Source of the DNA: Methylobacter tundripaludum SV96
GTDB taxonomy: Bacteria; Pseudomonadota; Gammaproteobacteria; Methylococcales; Methylomonadaceae
Direction of reading: 5' to 3'
Length of the DNA stretch: 64,000 nt
NCBI RefSeq assembly: GCF_000190755.2
Contig: NZ_JH109152.1
Span: forward strand, 1,719,774 to 1,783,773
How positions within the stretch are numbered: the first letter of the stretch is position 1; every line of letters begins with the position of its first letter. The notes under the pieces were generated by a model that was not told the DNA's origin, ran no database searches, and worked only from the letters and a program-made list of their open reading frames with translations. This document shows, piece after piece, positions 44,877-58,300 of this stretch. The position numbers and the translations under genes are program-made.

Positions 44877-45914
44877 ATGGATATTGCCGAATTGCTGGCT
44901 TTCTCAGCTAAAAACAAAGCGTCGGATTTGCATTTGTCGGCGGGACTCCCGCCTATGATCAGGGTTGACGGCGATATTCGGCGAATCAATATTCCCGCAT
45001 TGGACCATAAGGAAGTGCATGCGCTGATTTATGACATCATGAATGACAAGCAGCGCAAAGATTATGAGGAATTTCTGGAAACCGATTTTTCGTTTGAATT
45101 GCCCGGCGTTGCCCGGTTTCGGGTTAACGCGTTTAACCAGGAGCGCGGTGCAGCCGCTGTATTCAGGACGATTCCCTCGGTAATATTGAGCCTTGAAGAC
45201 TTGAAGGCCCCCAGGTTTTTTGAAGAATTATGCCAAAAACCGCGCGGCCTGGTTCTGGTGACCGGCCCTACCGGCTCCGGCAAGTCGACTACGCTGGCGG
45301 CGATGATTAATCATATTAACTGCAACGATTACGCGCACATCCTCACCGTAGAGGACCCTATCGAGTTCGTTCATGAAAGCCAAAAATCGTTGATTAACCA
45401 ACGGGAAGTCCATCGCGATACTCACGGCTTTTCCGAAGCGTTGCGTTCTGCCCTGCGGGAAGATCCCGATATTATTCTGGTCGGCGAAATGCGCGACCTG
45501 GAAACCATCCGTCTGGCAATGACGGCGGCGGAAACCGGTCACCTTGTGTTCGGAACATTGCATACGACCTCTGCCGCCAAAACCATCGACCGTATCATCG
45601 ACGTATTTCCTGCCGCGGAAAAAGACATGATCCGGGCCATGCTTTCCGAATCGTTGCAGGCGGTTATTTCGCAAACCTTGCTCAAAAAAATCGGCGGCGG
45701 CCGCATTGCCGCACATGAAATCATGGTCGGTACCGCCGCTATCAGGAACCTGATTCGTGAAGCCAAGGTGGCGCAAATGTATTCGGCGATTCAAACCGGG
45801 CGCAAGGACGGCATGCAGACGCTGGATCAGAATATGAAAGAAATGGTCGATAAAGGCCTTATCACTGCAAAAATGGCTATGGAAAAAGCGGTTAATAAGG
45901 ATATGTTCCGCTAG
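44877..45914 (+). CDS. pilT: Type IV pilus retraction ATPase PilT
   Basis: The 345-residue hexameric ATPase has Walker [17 protein letters not shown], the Asp box [10 protein letters not shown], Walker [17 protein letters not shown], the His box [18 protein letters not shown] and the PilT-specific [10 protein letters not shown] near the C-terminus. It depolymerises pili for twitching and DNA uptake. The usual pilU neighbour is not present; purC follows. GAGG precedes the ATG. Confidence 0.97.
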   Translation: MDIAELLAFSAKNKASDLHLSAGLPPMIRVDGDIRRINIPALDHKEVHALIYDIMNDKQRKDYEEFLETDFSFELPGVARFRVNAFNQERGAAAVFRTIPSVILSLEDLKAPRFFEELCQKPRGLVLVTGPTGSGKSTTLAAMINHINCNDYAHILTVEDPIEFVHESQKSLINQREVHRDTHGFSEALRSALREDPDIILVGEMRDLETIRLAMTAAETGHLVFGTLHTTSAAKTIDRIIDVFPAAEKDMIRAMLSESLQAVISQTLLKKIGGGRIAAHEIMVGTAAIRNLIREAKVAQMYSAIQTGRKDGMQTLDQNMKEMVDKGLITAKMAMEKAVNKDMFR

Positions 45915-46038
45915 GAATTTCAGCCTGAAAACCGCAGTGGCGCGGCGTCCACACGATCCAACTGCGGTTTATGGAATGATGCGGACTCCAAGATTAATAA
46001 CTGGTAAAATCACCCTATTTGACACTCAGCGAGAACTT

Positions 46039-46932
46039 ATGACCGCTCCAGAAGCTCTATACCAATCAACACTGTCGTCTTTAAAGCTCCGCGCTCGCGG
46101 CAAAGTGCGGGATATTTACGACATTGACGACAAGCACATGCTGATTGTAACCACCGACCGGCTGTCTGCATTCGACGTAATCTTGCCCGATCCGATTCCC
46201 GGCAAAGGCCGCGTTTTAACCAGCGTATCCAACTTCTGGTTTGAAAAAATGAAGCACGTGATGCCCAATCACCTGTCCGACATTCCGCTGGAACAAGTCG
46301 TGCCCGATGCCGCCGAACGTGCGCAGATTGAAGGCCGCGCCATCGTCGTCAAATTGTTAAAACCGCTGCCGGTCGAAGCGATTGTGCGCGGTTATTTGAT
46401 CGGTTCAGGCTGGAAAGATTACCAAAAATCCGGCGCGGTCTGCTGCATTAAATTGCCCGAAGGTTTGCAGCAGGCGCAGCAATTGCCTGAGCCGATTTAT
46501 ACGCCGTCCACCAAAGCCGAAGTGGACCAGCATGACGAGAATGTCTCTTTTGATAAAACCGTTGAATTGATGGGACAGGAATTGGCCGAAAAAGTGCGCG
46601 ACGCCAGCCTGAAACTATACAAGGAAGCCGCCGCCTACGCCAAAGAGCGGGGTATTATCATTGCCGATACCAAATTTGAATTCGGCGTCGACGATGACGG
46701 CGTTTTATATTTGATTGATGAGGCGTTAACCCCCGACTCATCAAGATTCTGGCCTGCCGATCAATATCAGGTCGGCATCAGCCCGCCCAGTTTCGACAAA
46801 CAATATATCCGTGATTACCTAGAAACGCTGGACTGGGATAAAACCGCGCCGGGGCCGCATTTACCCGCTGAAGTGGCGGAATACTGCGCGGCAAAATACC
46901 GCGAAGCGGAAGTCAGGTTAACGCAAGGTTGA
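46039..46932 (+). CDS. purC: Phosphoribosylaminoimidazole-succinocarboxamide synthase
   Basis: The 297-residue enzyme joins aspartate to CAIR in purine synthesis. [60 protein letters not shown] and [20 protein letters not shown] are family motifs; the length is that of the longer PurC type. The start is ATG 46039 ([16 protein letters not shown]); the upstream open frame is not conserved. Confidence 0.96.
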   Translation: MTAPEALYQSTLSSLKLRARGKVRDIYDIDDKHMLIVTTDRLSAFDVILPDPIPGKGRVLTSVSNFWFEKMKHVMPNHLSDIPLEQVVPDAAERAQIEGRAIVVKLLKPLPVEAIVRGYLIGSGWKDYQKSGAVCCIKLPEGLQQAQQLPEPIYTPSTKAEVDQHDENVSFDKTVELMGQELAEKVRDASLKLYKEAAAYAKERGIIIADTKFEFGVDDDGVLYLIDEALTPDSSRFWPADQYQVGISPPSFDKQYIRDYLETLDWDKTAPGPHLPAEVAEYCAAKYREAEVRLTQG

Positions 46933-46933
46933 T

Positions 46934-47332
46934 TTAAGGGCGGACAAGGGTAATCTTTAAATTGATATTCAAGTCGGCCCATGCGCGGTCTGCTGTCAGG
47001 ACGGGTAAATTCCCAAGCACTCGTGCAGTAGCCAAGCAGGCTCTGTCGCCTAGCGACAAACCCAGCTGGCGTGTTGTTAGCCGCAACATGCCAGCTTCCA
47101 ACGCCATCGTTTCACTAAAATCGGCAACCTCAATCGGCAGCTCGGCTTGAAAAGCTTCAATCGCAGTTTTGGGCATTCCGGTTTCAGCCAACTTCCCAAT
47201 GACTTCACTTAAGTTAACCGTGGAAATTATCGCCTTGCCTTGGGTGATGGCTGCACTGACCAGCTCCGCGCCCGCCTCATTTTGAATAAGTACCAACAGA
47301 GCCGATGCATCGAGCACCACGGTACTATTCAT
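46934..47332 (-). CDS. PIN-domain toxin (VapC-like)
   Basis: The 132-residue protein carries the acidic PIN residues in VVLDASALLVLIQNEAGAE, STVNLSEVIGKL, LGLSLGDRACLATA and PVLTADRAWADL, so a Mg-dependent RNase fold is intact. The start MNSTVVLDAS at 47332 overlaps the antitoxin end by eight bases. It should cleave tRNA or rRNA when its antitoxin is lost. Confidence 0.9.
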   Translation of the reverse strand: MNSTVVLDASALLVLIQNEAGAELVSAAITQGKAIISTVNLSEVIGKLAETGMPKTAIEAFQAELPIEVADFSETMALEAGMLRLTTRQLGLSLGDRACLATARVLGNLPVLTADRAWADLNINLKITLVRP

Positions 47333-47573
47333 TAGCGGCTTCTGCACGTCGATCTGCGATAAGTGCATCGCTCAAATCAGGGCTGCCAACTAAATGTTTG
47401 CGGGCGATTGCCAGCGCGTTTTGCAAAGCCAAGGCTTTAGGGGTGATATGGATTTCGCCGTTGACGACCGAGATAAGTAATTCGTCTCCTTCATGGATGC
47501 CAAGGCTGGCGCGCATTTGGGCGGGAAGCACAATGCGACCGCCCGCTGAAATTTTGGCTGCTTGTTGATTCAT
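47325..47573 (-). CDS. AbrB/MazE-type antitoxin
   Basis: The 82-residue protein starts with an AbrB/SpoVT swapped-hairpin DNA-binding domain (KISAGGRIVLPAQMRASLGI and HEGDELLISVVNGEIHITPK); the C-terminal part (LVGSPDLSDALIADRR) should wrap the toxin. It precedes and overlaps the PIN toxin gene, and would repress the pair. Confidence 0.9.
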   Translation of the reverse strand: MNQQAAKISAGGRIVLPAQMRASLGIHEGDELLISVVNGEIHITPKALALQNALAIARKHLVGSPDLSDALIADRRAEAANE

Positions 47574-47764
47574 GGCAAATGTTTAACCCAAGTCATTTTT
47601 ACAAAAAATGACATTATAGTGCTAAATTTTAATCCGACAAGTCTGGTGCATTAATTTGTTGTTTTTGCAGGAAACGCCTGCTCTCGCTGTCGCTCGAATC
47701 GGCTTATTCCGGCCTACTGGGCTAGCTCAATGGCGTTCTCCGACTTGTCCGATGCAACGCCTTG

Positions 47765-48598
47765 CTAACTCATGTACTCGTTAAAAAACTTATGCTCGAT
47801 TTCATAGGTTGTTACTGGTTTGACACCTAACTCATATTGCTCGAACATATTTACTAACATTTCACCATCAACTAACTCAATTGGGGGAACTCCGTCTCTC
47901 CGTGCTTCCTTCTTTGCTTCTTGTGTGAAGCGCCCCGTAGTTATAAAAATTCCTTTGTCGGCTCGCCCCGCCATTGCACCTCGAAAATCTCTGATCTGAG
48001 GTGAGGATACAGAATCTTTATACCTTTTACATTGGAAGATGACATTGAAACTTACTAATGGATTTAACTTTAGAACTCCATGGCCATCAATTCCACCATC
48101 ATTAGTTTTACCAGTAACGACCACCTGTTCAAATCCAGATTCGCGAAGCAACCTTTGGCAAATGCGCTCAAAACCTGCTGGTGAGAGAGATTTTAAGATT
48201 TCTAAAAGCTCTGTCTCATGAGGTTCCGTATCTATTAACTCTTCATAATTTGTATTTGTTGTATTGGGCTTAGTAAAACGAACAGCTTTTACGATATTGT
48301 AAATATCATCAGCTTCTAAAGGATGTTTAAAACCCTGCTCAGTTAAAGACCAAACTCCACGCTTCGAAGAATCAATTAGGTCAGCACTTACGCAATATTG
48401 CCGAGCCCACGCAACTTGATTTCGAACCCTGGAAGCACCATTTTTTAATGTTTCAGAGAGTTCCTCTTCTGATAAATTCATTTTGTCAATGACGGCATCA
48501 GTAACCTCTCTAGAGCTACCAGAGCCACCAATTTCCCTTAGAATTTCTATTAGTGGTTTGATAAATCTTGAAAACTCACCACCTTTTTTCTGTGACAT
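47765..48598 (-). CDS. Mrr-type restriction endonuclease
   Basis: The 277-residue protein has an N-terminal winged-helix Mrr_N domain (SRFIKPLIEILREIGGSGSS; RVRNQVAWARQYC) and a C-terminal Mrr catalytic domain with the PD-(D/E)xK site in TGKTNDGGIDGHGVL and VIFQCKRYKDSVSSPQIRDF. Type IV enzymes of this kind cut methylated foreign DNA. The base composition is more AT-rich than its neighbours, and a toxin-antitoxin pair stands next to it, so a small defence cassette is likely. No methyltransferase is adjacent. Confidence 0.9.
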   Translation of the reverse strand: MSQKKGGEFSRFIKPLIEILREIGGSGSSREVTDAVIDKMNLSEEELSETLKNGASRVRNQVAWARQYCVSADLIDSSKRGVWSLTEQGFKHPLEADDIYNIVKAVRFTKPNTTNTNYEELIDTEPHETELLEILKSLSPAGFERICQRLLRESGFEQVVVTGKTNDGGIDGHGVLKLNPLVSFNVIFQCKRYKDSVSSPQIRDFRGAMAGRADKGIFITTGRFTQEAKKEARRDGVPPIELVDGEMLVNMFEQYELGVKPVTTYEIEHKFFNEYMS

Positions 48599-48667
48599 TT
48601 CTCTATTCCTATTTAGGAGTTAACTGTAAACGTAACTGGCATATGATCGCTATATCCCAACCGCTCT

Positions 48668-50206
48668 TCAGCGCATCCGACCAGTCAAATGCTTTAACCT
48701 TAAGCCCGTTACCAGCAACGTTACCGCGTAAATCGCCAAGCCTAGCCCTATCCATTTAACCAGATTGATCACGCGCACCGTGGAACTCCAGTCATTCCAC
48801 CAAGTGGCATCGACAAAATAATACAGGCTTGCCGCCATGACTCCACCGGCCAGCGATACTCTGACCAAAAACAGCCACCAGCCGCTTGCCGGTTGGTACA
48901 CCTTGTCCTTATGTAATTTTCTCAGCAACAAAACGGCGTTAAAAAAAGCGCCCAAGGACGTCGCTAAAGCCAGTCCCGCATGCGCCAGCGGGAAAACCAG
49001 CGCCAAGTTCAGGCCCAAGCTGACGATCATCGCGTAAACCCCGTAGCGTACCGGCGTTTTCATGTCGCCGCGCGAGGTAAAGCCCGGCACCAACACTTTA
49101 ATCAGAATAAATCCCAGCAAACCCAGCGAATACGCCTTCAAGCTCAATCCTGCAAAATGTACATCGCTGACGCCGAATTCATTGTATTGAAACAGCGTCG
49201 ACAGCATCGGTTCGGCCAGCAATACCAAACCGATGGTAGCGGGCAATCCTACCAAAACCACCAGCCGCAAGCCCCAATCCAGCGCATTTGAAAAAGCGGC
49301 CGTGTCTTCCGCAGCATGGCTTTTGGCTAAATTCGGCAAAATAACCGTCCCCAACGCAAGACCCAAAATACCCAGCGGAAACTCCACCAAACGATCGGAA
49401 TAATACAGCCAGGACACGCTGCCGACGGTTAAAAAGGAGGCAATCAAGGTATCCAACAACAAATTGATCTGCGTCACTGAAACGCTAAAAATGGCCGGTA
49501 GCATCAGGCTTATAATCCGTTTAACGCCCGAGTCATCAAAACCCAGTCTTAATCTCGGCATCAGTCCCAAGCGCATCAACGCGGGAAGCTGAAACAACAG
49601 CTGCACGATGCCCGCCGCAAAAACGCCCCACGCTAGGGCCGTGACCGGCTCGTCCATCAATGGCGCCAGCCAGATCGCGGCGGCAATCATGCAGATATTC
49701 AGAAAAACCGGCGTTAAAGCGGGAATCGCAAATTGCCCGTGCGCATTTAAAATACCTCCGGCAAAGGCCACCAAAGCAATAAAAAACAGGTAAGGAAAGG
49801 TAATTTGCAACAGTTGCACGGACAGCTCGTACTGGCTTCCCTGCCACATAAAACCGGGAGCCAGCAACATGATCAGCACCGGGGCGGCCACTACACCGAC
49901 CACCGTAATCAACAGTAAAAACACGGACAGCGTTCCGGCGGTTTTATCGATAAACTGTTTTAACGCGGCCTTGCTGCCCCGCTCTTTGTAATCGGACAGC
50001 ACCGGGACAAAGGCATGTGCAAAAGCGCCCTCGGCAAATAAACGACGCAAAAAATTGGGAATTTTAAATGCTACAAAAAACGCATCGGTTGCCGAATTCA
50101 CACCGAAAATATGTGCAATCAACATATCCCGGATAAACCCTAGAACACGAGAGATCAAAGTCATGCCGCCGACAACTAAGGTCGATTTAAAAAGCTGCCT
50201 GCTCAA
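48668..50206 (-). CDS. murJ: Lipid II flippase MurJ
   Basis: The 512-residue protein with about 14 helices starts SRQLFKSTLVVGGMTLISRV then LGFIRDMLIAHIFGVNSATD and FFVAFKIPNFLRRLFAEGAF, all typical of MurJ/MviN. It flips lipid II for peptidoglycan synthesis. It is divergent from rpsT, a conserved gammaproteobacterial arrangement. Confidence 0.96.
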   Translation of the reverse strand: MSRQLFKSTLVVGGMTLISRVLGFIRDMLIAHIFGVNSATDAFFVAFKIPNFLRRLFAEGAFAHAFVPVLSDYKERGSKAALKQFIDKTAGTLSVFLLLITVVGVVAAPVLIMLLAPGFMWQGSQYELSVQLLQITFPYLFFIALVAFAGGILNAHGQFAIPALTPVFLNICMIAAAIWLAPLMDEPVTALAWGVFAAGIVQLLFQLPALMRLGLMPRLRLGFDDSGVKRIISLMLPAIFSVSVTQINLLLDTLIASFLTVGSVSWLYYSDRLVEFPLGILGLALGTVILPNLAKSHAAEDTAAFSNALDWGLRLVVLVGLPATIGLVLLAEPMLSTLFQYNEFGVSDVHFAGLSLKAYSLGLLGFILIKVLVPGFTSRGDMKTPVRYGVYAMIVSLGLNLALVFPLAHAGLALATSLGAFFNAVLLLRKLHKDKVYQPASGWWLFLVRVSLAGGVMAASLYYFVDATWWNDWSSTVRVINLVKWIGLGLAIYAVTLLVTGLRLKHLTGRMR

Positions 50207-50303
50207 CGCTGCTCCTGTTATGATGCGTTAAAAAGTTTGACAATAATATCACTTGTAATGATAATACACGGTTTAATTAACTTACCACAAGAATCGAGAC
50301 ACT

Positions 50304-50567
50304 ATGGCTAATACAGCACAAGCTAAAAAGCGTGCGCGACAAGCGGAAAAAAGCCGTATTCGCAACGCAGGACAACGTAGCAACTTACGCACATTCATCA
50401 AAAAAATCATTGCCGCAGTAAAGCTTGGCGACAAAGAAAAAGCGCAAGCCGCCTACAACACTGCCGTTCCGATTATCGATTCAGCAGTTACCAAAGGCAT
50501 TATTCACAAAAATAAAGCCGCACGCGGTAAAAGCAGACTGAATGCAAAAGTAAAAGCTATCGCTTAA
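50304..50567 (+). CDS. rpsT: 30S ribosomal protein S20
   Basis: The 87-residue basic protein reads [20 protein letters not shown], then the helical [20 protein letters not shown] and [20 protein letters not shown]. It binds 16S rRNA. It is divergent from murJ and ends at a strong terminator. Confidence 0.98.
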   Translation: MANTAQAKKRARQAEKSRIRNAGQRSNLRTFIKKIIAAVKLGDKEKAQAAYNTAVPIIDSAVTKGIIHKNKAARGKSRLNAKVKAIA

Positions 50568-50584
50568 TCGCTGTAGTCTTACTC

Positions 50585-50626
50585 AATAAAAAAGGCCGGA
50601 CTCATCGAGTTACGGCCTTTTTTATT
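50585..50626. terminator. Terminator between rpsT and proB (bidirectional)
   Basis: Arms AATAAAAAAGGCCG and CGGCCTTTTTTATT pair perfectly, with T runs on both strands. It ends rpsT on the plus strand and the obgE-proB transcript on the minus strand. Confidence 0.95.
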
Positions 50627-50640
50627 GCGCGCTAATCGCG

Positions 50641-52786
<2,146 letters not shown>

Positions 52787-52824
52787 TCACATGCCGCCAA
52801 ACTTCAAACTCAACCGATAAAAAC

Positions 52825-52861
52825 AAAAAAAGCCCCACCATGAACGGCGGAGCTTTTTTAA
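52825..52861 (-). terminator. Terminator between rpmA and obgE
   Basis: Arms AAAAAAAGCCCCACC and GGCGGAGCTTTTTT pair with two G-T wobbles around ATGAAC, with a T run on the minus strand. It probably ends the rplU-rpmA transcript before obgE; partial read-through is possible. Confidence 0.8.
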
Positions 52862-52928
52862 AGTTGCCGGGGTACACAAACCCGACCTAACTGTCTCGCC
52901 ATGCTATGGCGCGATACAGCCGTATGTC

Positions 52929-53186
52929 TTATGCAGCAACAATACTGATAAATTTGCGGTTATTAGGTCCTTTAACCTGAAAAACCACTTTACCATCAGC
53001 CGTTGCAAACAAGGTATGATCTTTTCCGCAACCTACGTTATCACCAGCGTGAAACTTGGTTCCACGTTGACGAACGATGATATTGCCCGCCGTCACACTC
53101 TCTCCACCGTAACGCTTAACACCTAATCTTTTCGCATTAGAGTCACGTCCGTTACGCGTACTACCACCAGCTTTCTTATGAGCCAT
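52929..53186 (-). CDS. rpmA: 50S ribosomal protein L27
   Basis: The 85-residue protein starts [20 protein letters not shown] without the Firmicutes N-terminal extension and continues [20 protein letters not shown] and [18 protein letters not shown]. Its N-terminus reaches the peptidyl transferase centre. It follows rplU by 17 bases. Confidence 0.98.
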   Translation of the reverse strand: MAHKKAGGSTRNGRDSNAKRLGVKRYGGESVTAGNIIVRQRGTKFHAGDNVGCGKDHTLFATADGKVVFQVKGPNNRKFISIVAA

Positions 53187-53203
53187 CTGTAACTCCTAAT
53201 ATC

Positions 53204-53515
53204 TTAAGCAGAAATGCCAGTAATCTGGATTTCTGTATAGTACTGACGATGCCCCATTTGTTTCATATGGTGCTTACGTCTTCTGAATTTAATAATTTTG
53301 ACTTTTGCATGTCTACCTTGAGACAAGACAGTCGCTGTAACTTTGCCGCCTTCGATAAAAGGCATGCCGACCTTAACAGCATCGTCTGACTGAATCATCA
53401 GTACTTTATCGAATTCAATGCTGTCGCCTTCGCCTAGCTCCAGTTTTTCTATTTTTAAGTAAGTACCTTCTTCTACGCGGTACTGTTTACCACCTGTTTG
53501 AATTACCGCATACAT
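53204..53515 (-). CDS. rplU: 50S ribosomal protein L21
   Basis: The 103-residue protein starts [20 protein letters not shown] at ATG 53515; the six residues upstream in the frame are not part of the family. [14 protein letters not shown] and [20 protein letters not shown] are typical. It heads the rplU-rpmA operon and is divergent from ispB. Confidence 0.97.
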   Translation of the reverse strand: MYAVIQTGGKQYRVEEGTYLKIEKLELGEGDSIEFDKVLMIQSDDAVKVGMPFIEGGKVTATVLSQGRHAKVKIIKFRRRKHHMKQMGHRQYYTEIQITGISA

Positions 53516-53771
53516 CGGCGCAAGCTCCATCAAGCATTAATCTGTTTAAAGTGAACAAAAAATTATATTTTTAAAACAGGACCAAGTCAATCTAAATTAA
53601 ATCGACGGCCTGAATATCTTACCAAAATAGCACAAAAAAGCTATTACCCTCAACCCCCCAATCAATAGCATGGGCGATTAATGTTCTATTAAGTTATAAT
53701 AGCTTAACAGAATTTGATTTTCATAGCTATCACCATGAAAAATAACCCAAACTTATACGCAGCACAACATA

Positions 53772-54782
53772 ATGGCATCGCACTCACAATCCCCCGCTAA
53801 CACTACTGCACCCATTGATTTTGATTCAATCAAAAAATTAACTACAGCCGAGGCAAAAGCTGTCGATCAGCTCATTATTAACGAGTTAAGTTCCGATGTT
53901 GTCCTCATTAACCAGATGGGCCATTATATAGTCGGCAGCGGCGGCAAACGATTACGCCCAATGCTGCTGTTACTGGCGGCCAAGGCCCTGGGAGGAGCCA
54001 ACGATAACCACCTGCTGATGGCGGCGGTCATTGAATTTATCCACACCGCCACACTGCTGCATGACGACGTTGTGGACGACTCCGACCTCAGACGCGGTAA
54101 AGAATCCGCTAATGCCGTCTGGGGCAACGCGGCCAGCATCCTGGTAGGCGATTATCTTTATTCCAGCGCATTTGAAATGATGGTGCGTACCGGTAATATG
54201 CGAGTCATGGAAATCCTGTCAAAAACCACCACAGCCATTGCCGAAGGCGAGGTACTGCAACTTTTAAACTGCAATAATCCCGAGACGACAGAACAAAAAT
54301 ACCTCGAAGTTATTGCCAGAAAAACCGCTATCTTATTCAGCGCCGCGACCAAATTGGCCGCCGTTATCGCCGGAGCGTCAACCGAAACCGAACAAGGCCT
54401 GTCACTATACGGACAGCATCTGGGCATCGCTTTTCAACTGATTGACGACGCACTCGATTACAAAGCCAGCAAAGACGAACTGGGCAAAAATCTCGGCGAC
54501 GACCTTGCCGAAGGCAAGCCGACCTTACCGCTGATTTACGCCATTCAAAACGGCAGCGAAAGCGAGGCCAAAATCATTATTGATGCGATCAAAAATGGTG
54601 ACCGTGATGTCTTTAACGAAGTTTACGCCATCGTGCAAAGCACTAAAGCCATTGATTACACAGAACAGCGCGCCGACGAGGAAGCCCAGAAAGCGATATC
54701 CGCATTAAGCGTTCTGCCTGATTCCGAATACAAACAAGCGTTGACGTTATTGGCGATGTTTTCTGTCCAACGCAATTACTAG
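53772..54782 (+). CDS. ispB: Octaprenyl diphosphate synthase
   Basis: The 336-residue trans-prenyl synthase has the first Asp-rich motif in LLHDDVVDDSDLRRGKESA and the second in LGIAFQLIDDALDYKASKDE. It makes the ubiquinone side chain. GSGGKRLRPMLLLLAAKAL is the conserved substrate-binding helix. It is divergent from rplU, as in many gammaproteobacteria. Confidence 0.95.
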   Translation: MASHSQSPANTTAPIDFDSIKKLTTAEAKAVDQLIINELSSDVVLINQMGHYIVGSGGKRLRPMLLLLAAKALGGANDNHLLMAAVIEFIHTATLLHDDVVDDSDLRRGKESANAVWGNAASILVGDYLYSSAFEMMVRTGNMRVMEILSKTTTAIAEGEVLQLLNCNNPETTEQKYLEVIARKTAILFSAATKLAAVIAGASTETEQGLSLYGQHLGIAFQLIDDALDYKASKDELGKNLGDDLAEGKPTLPLIYAIQNGSESEAKIIIDAIKNGDRDVFNEVYAIVQSTKAIDYTEQRADEEAQKAISALSVLPDSEYKQALTLLAMFSVQRNY

Positions 54783-54794
54783 AACCGCGCTTGT

Positions 54795-55202
54795 TTAGCC
54801 TTTAAGTAGCGCATTATAAGCATGCGCTTTTTCAAGCAGCAGATTATATTTACGCTCAACCTTGTCCATTACCTCGGTTAAAAACTGCGTTACCTCGGCA
54901 TCTTCAATACCTTCTGCCGCCGACAACATATAAGCTTCCAACTCGCCAACCGCATCGACATCGACAATCTCATCAAGCAGAGTCGCTGCCTCGGAAGCAT
55001 TAATAGCCTTAACCAGCTTATTTGCAGCCGAGCCCTGCTGTAACAACTGTTGCAGCATGTCAACCGCCTGAGCCATCTCCTGCGCTTTTTCATTAACTGC
55101 CTGAAGCAGCGTTAAATTTTCAGTGAACTCAAGAAAATCGTTCACCGCTTTTTTAAGCTCGTACAAGCGAAGCTCGTGTTTTGCCTTTATTGTTTGCCGC
55201 AT
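54795..55202 (-). CDS. Hypothetical helical protein
   Basis: With the start at ATG 55202 (MRQTIKAKHELRLYELKKAV) the protein has 135 residues, nearly all alpha-helical and acidic (NLTLLQAVNEKAQEMAQAVD; YMLSAAEGIEDAEVTQFLTE; YNLLLEKAHAYNALLKG). It looks like a soluble helical bundle. A TTG start at 55235 would add 11 residues. The family is not recognised. It is convergent with ispB. The gap to 55392 shows nothing. Confidence 0.7.
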   Translation of the reverse strand: MRQTIKAKHELRLYELKKAVNDFLEFTENLTLLQAVNEKAQEMAQAVDMLQQLLQQGSAANKLVKAINASEAATLLDEIVDVDAVGELEAYMLSAAEGIEDAEVTQFLTEVMDKVERKYNLLLEKAHAYNALLKG

Positions 55203-55391
55203 CGTTATATCCAGTTCACCAAAAAATTGCGTCAATTATAATTCAGATTTTGATTTATCCACCGATTCGGTGATGCTTTCAGGTTTTTCGGCCAATGCCG
55301 TTTAAGTAATCAGCTAACCCAATGCAAACCATTACCTCTTGAATTAATCATCGTTCAGACTGGGCCGGAATATGCGCATGGCTTGGCAAGA

Positions 55392-58300
55392 TTACCCTGC
55401 GACATACGCTAAAAACGCCTCGACCGGCATCGGTTTGGCATACAGATAACCCTGCACGTACTCGCAGCCGACCGCCATCAGCAACGCCCGCTGGCCTTCG
55501 GTTTCCACGCCTTCCGCTATCACCTTCAAGCCCAACCGGTGCGCCATCACTACAATGGCTTCCGCGATCGCCCGGTCGCCGGGATCGGTTTCCAGATCGC
55601 GGACGAAGGAGCGGTCGATTTTCAGGTAATCGATGTTGAATTTTTTCAAATAGGCCATCGCCGAATAACCGGTGCCGAAGTCATCCAGAGAAAGTTGAAT
55701 CCCCGCCGCGCGCAACAACTCCAATTTCTCGGTAACAGCCGAACAATCATCCAGTAACAGGCCTTCGGTGATTTCGACAACGAGATAGGACGGATCGATA
55801 GCAGCTTCCTGCAAATAATCAATGAAAGTTTGAACGCCGCTATCTTTGGTGAACTGGCGCGGCGACATGTTGACGCTAATCTGCCCTACCCCATCCTCTT
55901 CGCTCAGGCCATGCCAGCGTTTAGCGGTATCCGCAGCCTCGCGAAATACCCAAGCACCGATCTCCTGAATCAGATCGGTTTCTTCGGCGATGGGAATAAA
56001 CCGGTCGGGCGGCACCATGCCCAGTTCGGGATGGTGCCAACGCAACAGCGCTTCGGCCTTGACCGCCTTGCCGCTAACCACTTCGATTATCGGCTGGTAG
56101 TACACCTCAAGTTGGCCTGCATCAAGCGCGCCGCGCAAATCGTTGACCAGCTCCAGACGATGCCGGGCCTGCTCCAGCATGCCGTGAGTGAAGAAACTGA
56201 AACAGTTGCGACCCATGCTTTTGGCGACATACATGGCCTGGTCGGCACAGCCGATCAAGACTTCAGCGTTATCTGCATCCTGCGGATAACCGGCAATGCC
56301 GATGCTGGCGGAGACATAAGCATTCTGCTCGCCAAGCAGGAACGGCCGTACCATGGCATCAACGATACATTGCGCCACCCGATCCTGCGGAACGATTTCG
56401 TCGACTTTAGGCAAAATCACCACAAATTCGTCGCCGCCCAAGCGCGCTACGGTATCCGATTCCCGGACACATAAGCGAATGCGTTGCGCCGCTTCCACCA
56501 GCAAATCGTCGCCAGCATCATGGCCCAAGGTATCGTTGACTTCCTTGAAACGATCCAGGTCGATAAACAGCACCGCCAGACTATAAGCGCCGCGTTCGGC
56601 CTTGACGATTTCCTCGCGCAGGCGGTTACCGAACAAGCGCCGGTTAGGCAAGCCGGTCAGCTGGTCATAACTGGCTTGGCGGTACATTTGCTGTTCGATA
56701 CGCTTGCGCTCAATGGCGATGGAACTTAAATGCCCGGCTTGCAGCAGCAGGCTCAAATCAGCCTCATCGGGCACACCGCTCTGGTTAAGGTACAGGGTCA
56801 CAACCCCCAGCAATTGGTTCGATGAGGAAAAAATCGGCTCCGACCAGCAGGCGACCGCACCGATTTCGCGGATAAACGACTGGCAAAGCGACCAGCACGG
56901 GTGCTTTGTCATATCGGCCACGATTATCCTTTCGCCACTCAACGCCGATGCAACCCAGCCGTGGCAATTCCCGCTCTCCTCGTCCAGCATCTGCGGATTA
57001 AGCTTTGCCTTATACGATGCGGGAAACGAAGGCGCGGCCACGGTTTGCAAGTGTTTTTGCTCCTCATCCAGCAACAAAATAGCGCAATACCGCCCGGACT
57101 TTGAGGATTCGACATACAAAGCCACCTGTTCCAAAATACCGTTAATATTGTCGCCGTGCGCCATTTTCTCGAACACCCGCTGGCGGTTGGCCTCAACAAC
57201 TTGTTGCTGGCGGCGATCGCTTAAATCGAAACCCAACGCCAGCACACTATCGATTTTGCCATCGGCATCGCATTCCGGCACTATTTTCATTACGTGGCTG
57301 ATCAGGCGACCGTCGCCGTCTGTCCATTCCAACGATACCTCGGCTTTTTTGCCGCTACGCATCACGCCGGACAGAATAGCTTGGTAGGATTCCGCAGAAA
57401 TATTAGTAGCCCGCCATGATTTTTTGAGCGGACTGCCGAACATTTCCGCTTCGGTGCGGCCGATGATTTGCGAATAAGCCGGATTGACGTAAATGCGCTG
57501 GAAGTTACGGTCGTAGCGCACCACCATGGTCGGCAGATTTTCCACCAGCGTCCGCAATTCCCGCTCACGTTGATGTCGTAGATTTTCTGCCTGCTTGCGT
57601 TCGGTGATGTCGCGGGCAATTGAGATCACCCCTGCCACCTCGCCCTGCGGGCCGAACTCCGGTGCATAGCGGTTATGGAAATAATGCCGCTGTCCATCGT
57701 CAGCGATAAACTCCACCTCACTCTCGGCAGTCAAGCCGGTTTCCAGCACTTGCCGGATCGCCTGCACCAGCTTTTCTCCTTCGTATGCACTGACCACCGA
57801 CGCATCCGACGGCATCCTGTTTATCAGTTGAGAGGCGGGGCATCCGACCAGCTTTTCCACCGCCGGGTTAGCGTAAATACGGCGACAATCCCTGTCGTAA
57901 CGAAAGATGGGGTCGGGCGAGTTTTCCACCAATACACGAAATTCCAGTTCCCGTTGCCGTAGTTCCGTTTCCATCTGCTTGCGTTCGGTGATGTCGCGCA
58001 CCAAGGCAAAATTGTAGTATCGGCCCTGATAGACGATAGGATTGGCGTTGACTTCCAGCAGAATAATACCGCCCTCTTTCGTTTGATGCCGGGTTTCCAA
58101 CGTGATCGTGCTCATTCCTGAGATCAACTCGCCCCAATGCTGCCGCCACCGTTCCGGGCCTAAATCAAGATCGATGTCGACTATCCGCATCTCCAGCAAT
58201 TCAGCCCGCGTATACCCCAGCATCCGGCTCGCTTCTTCGTTAACCTGAAGAATGCGGGAATCTTCATCGGTCAGGTAGACGGCTTCGCCGACATGATCGA

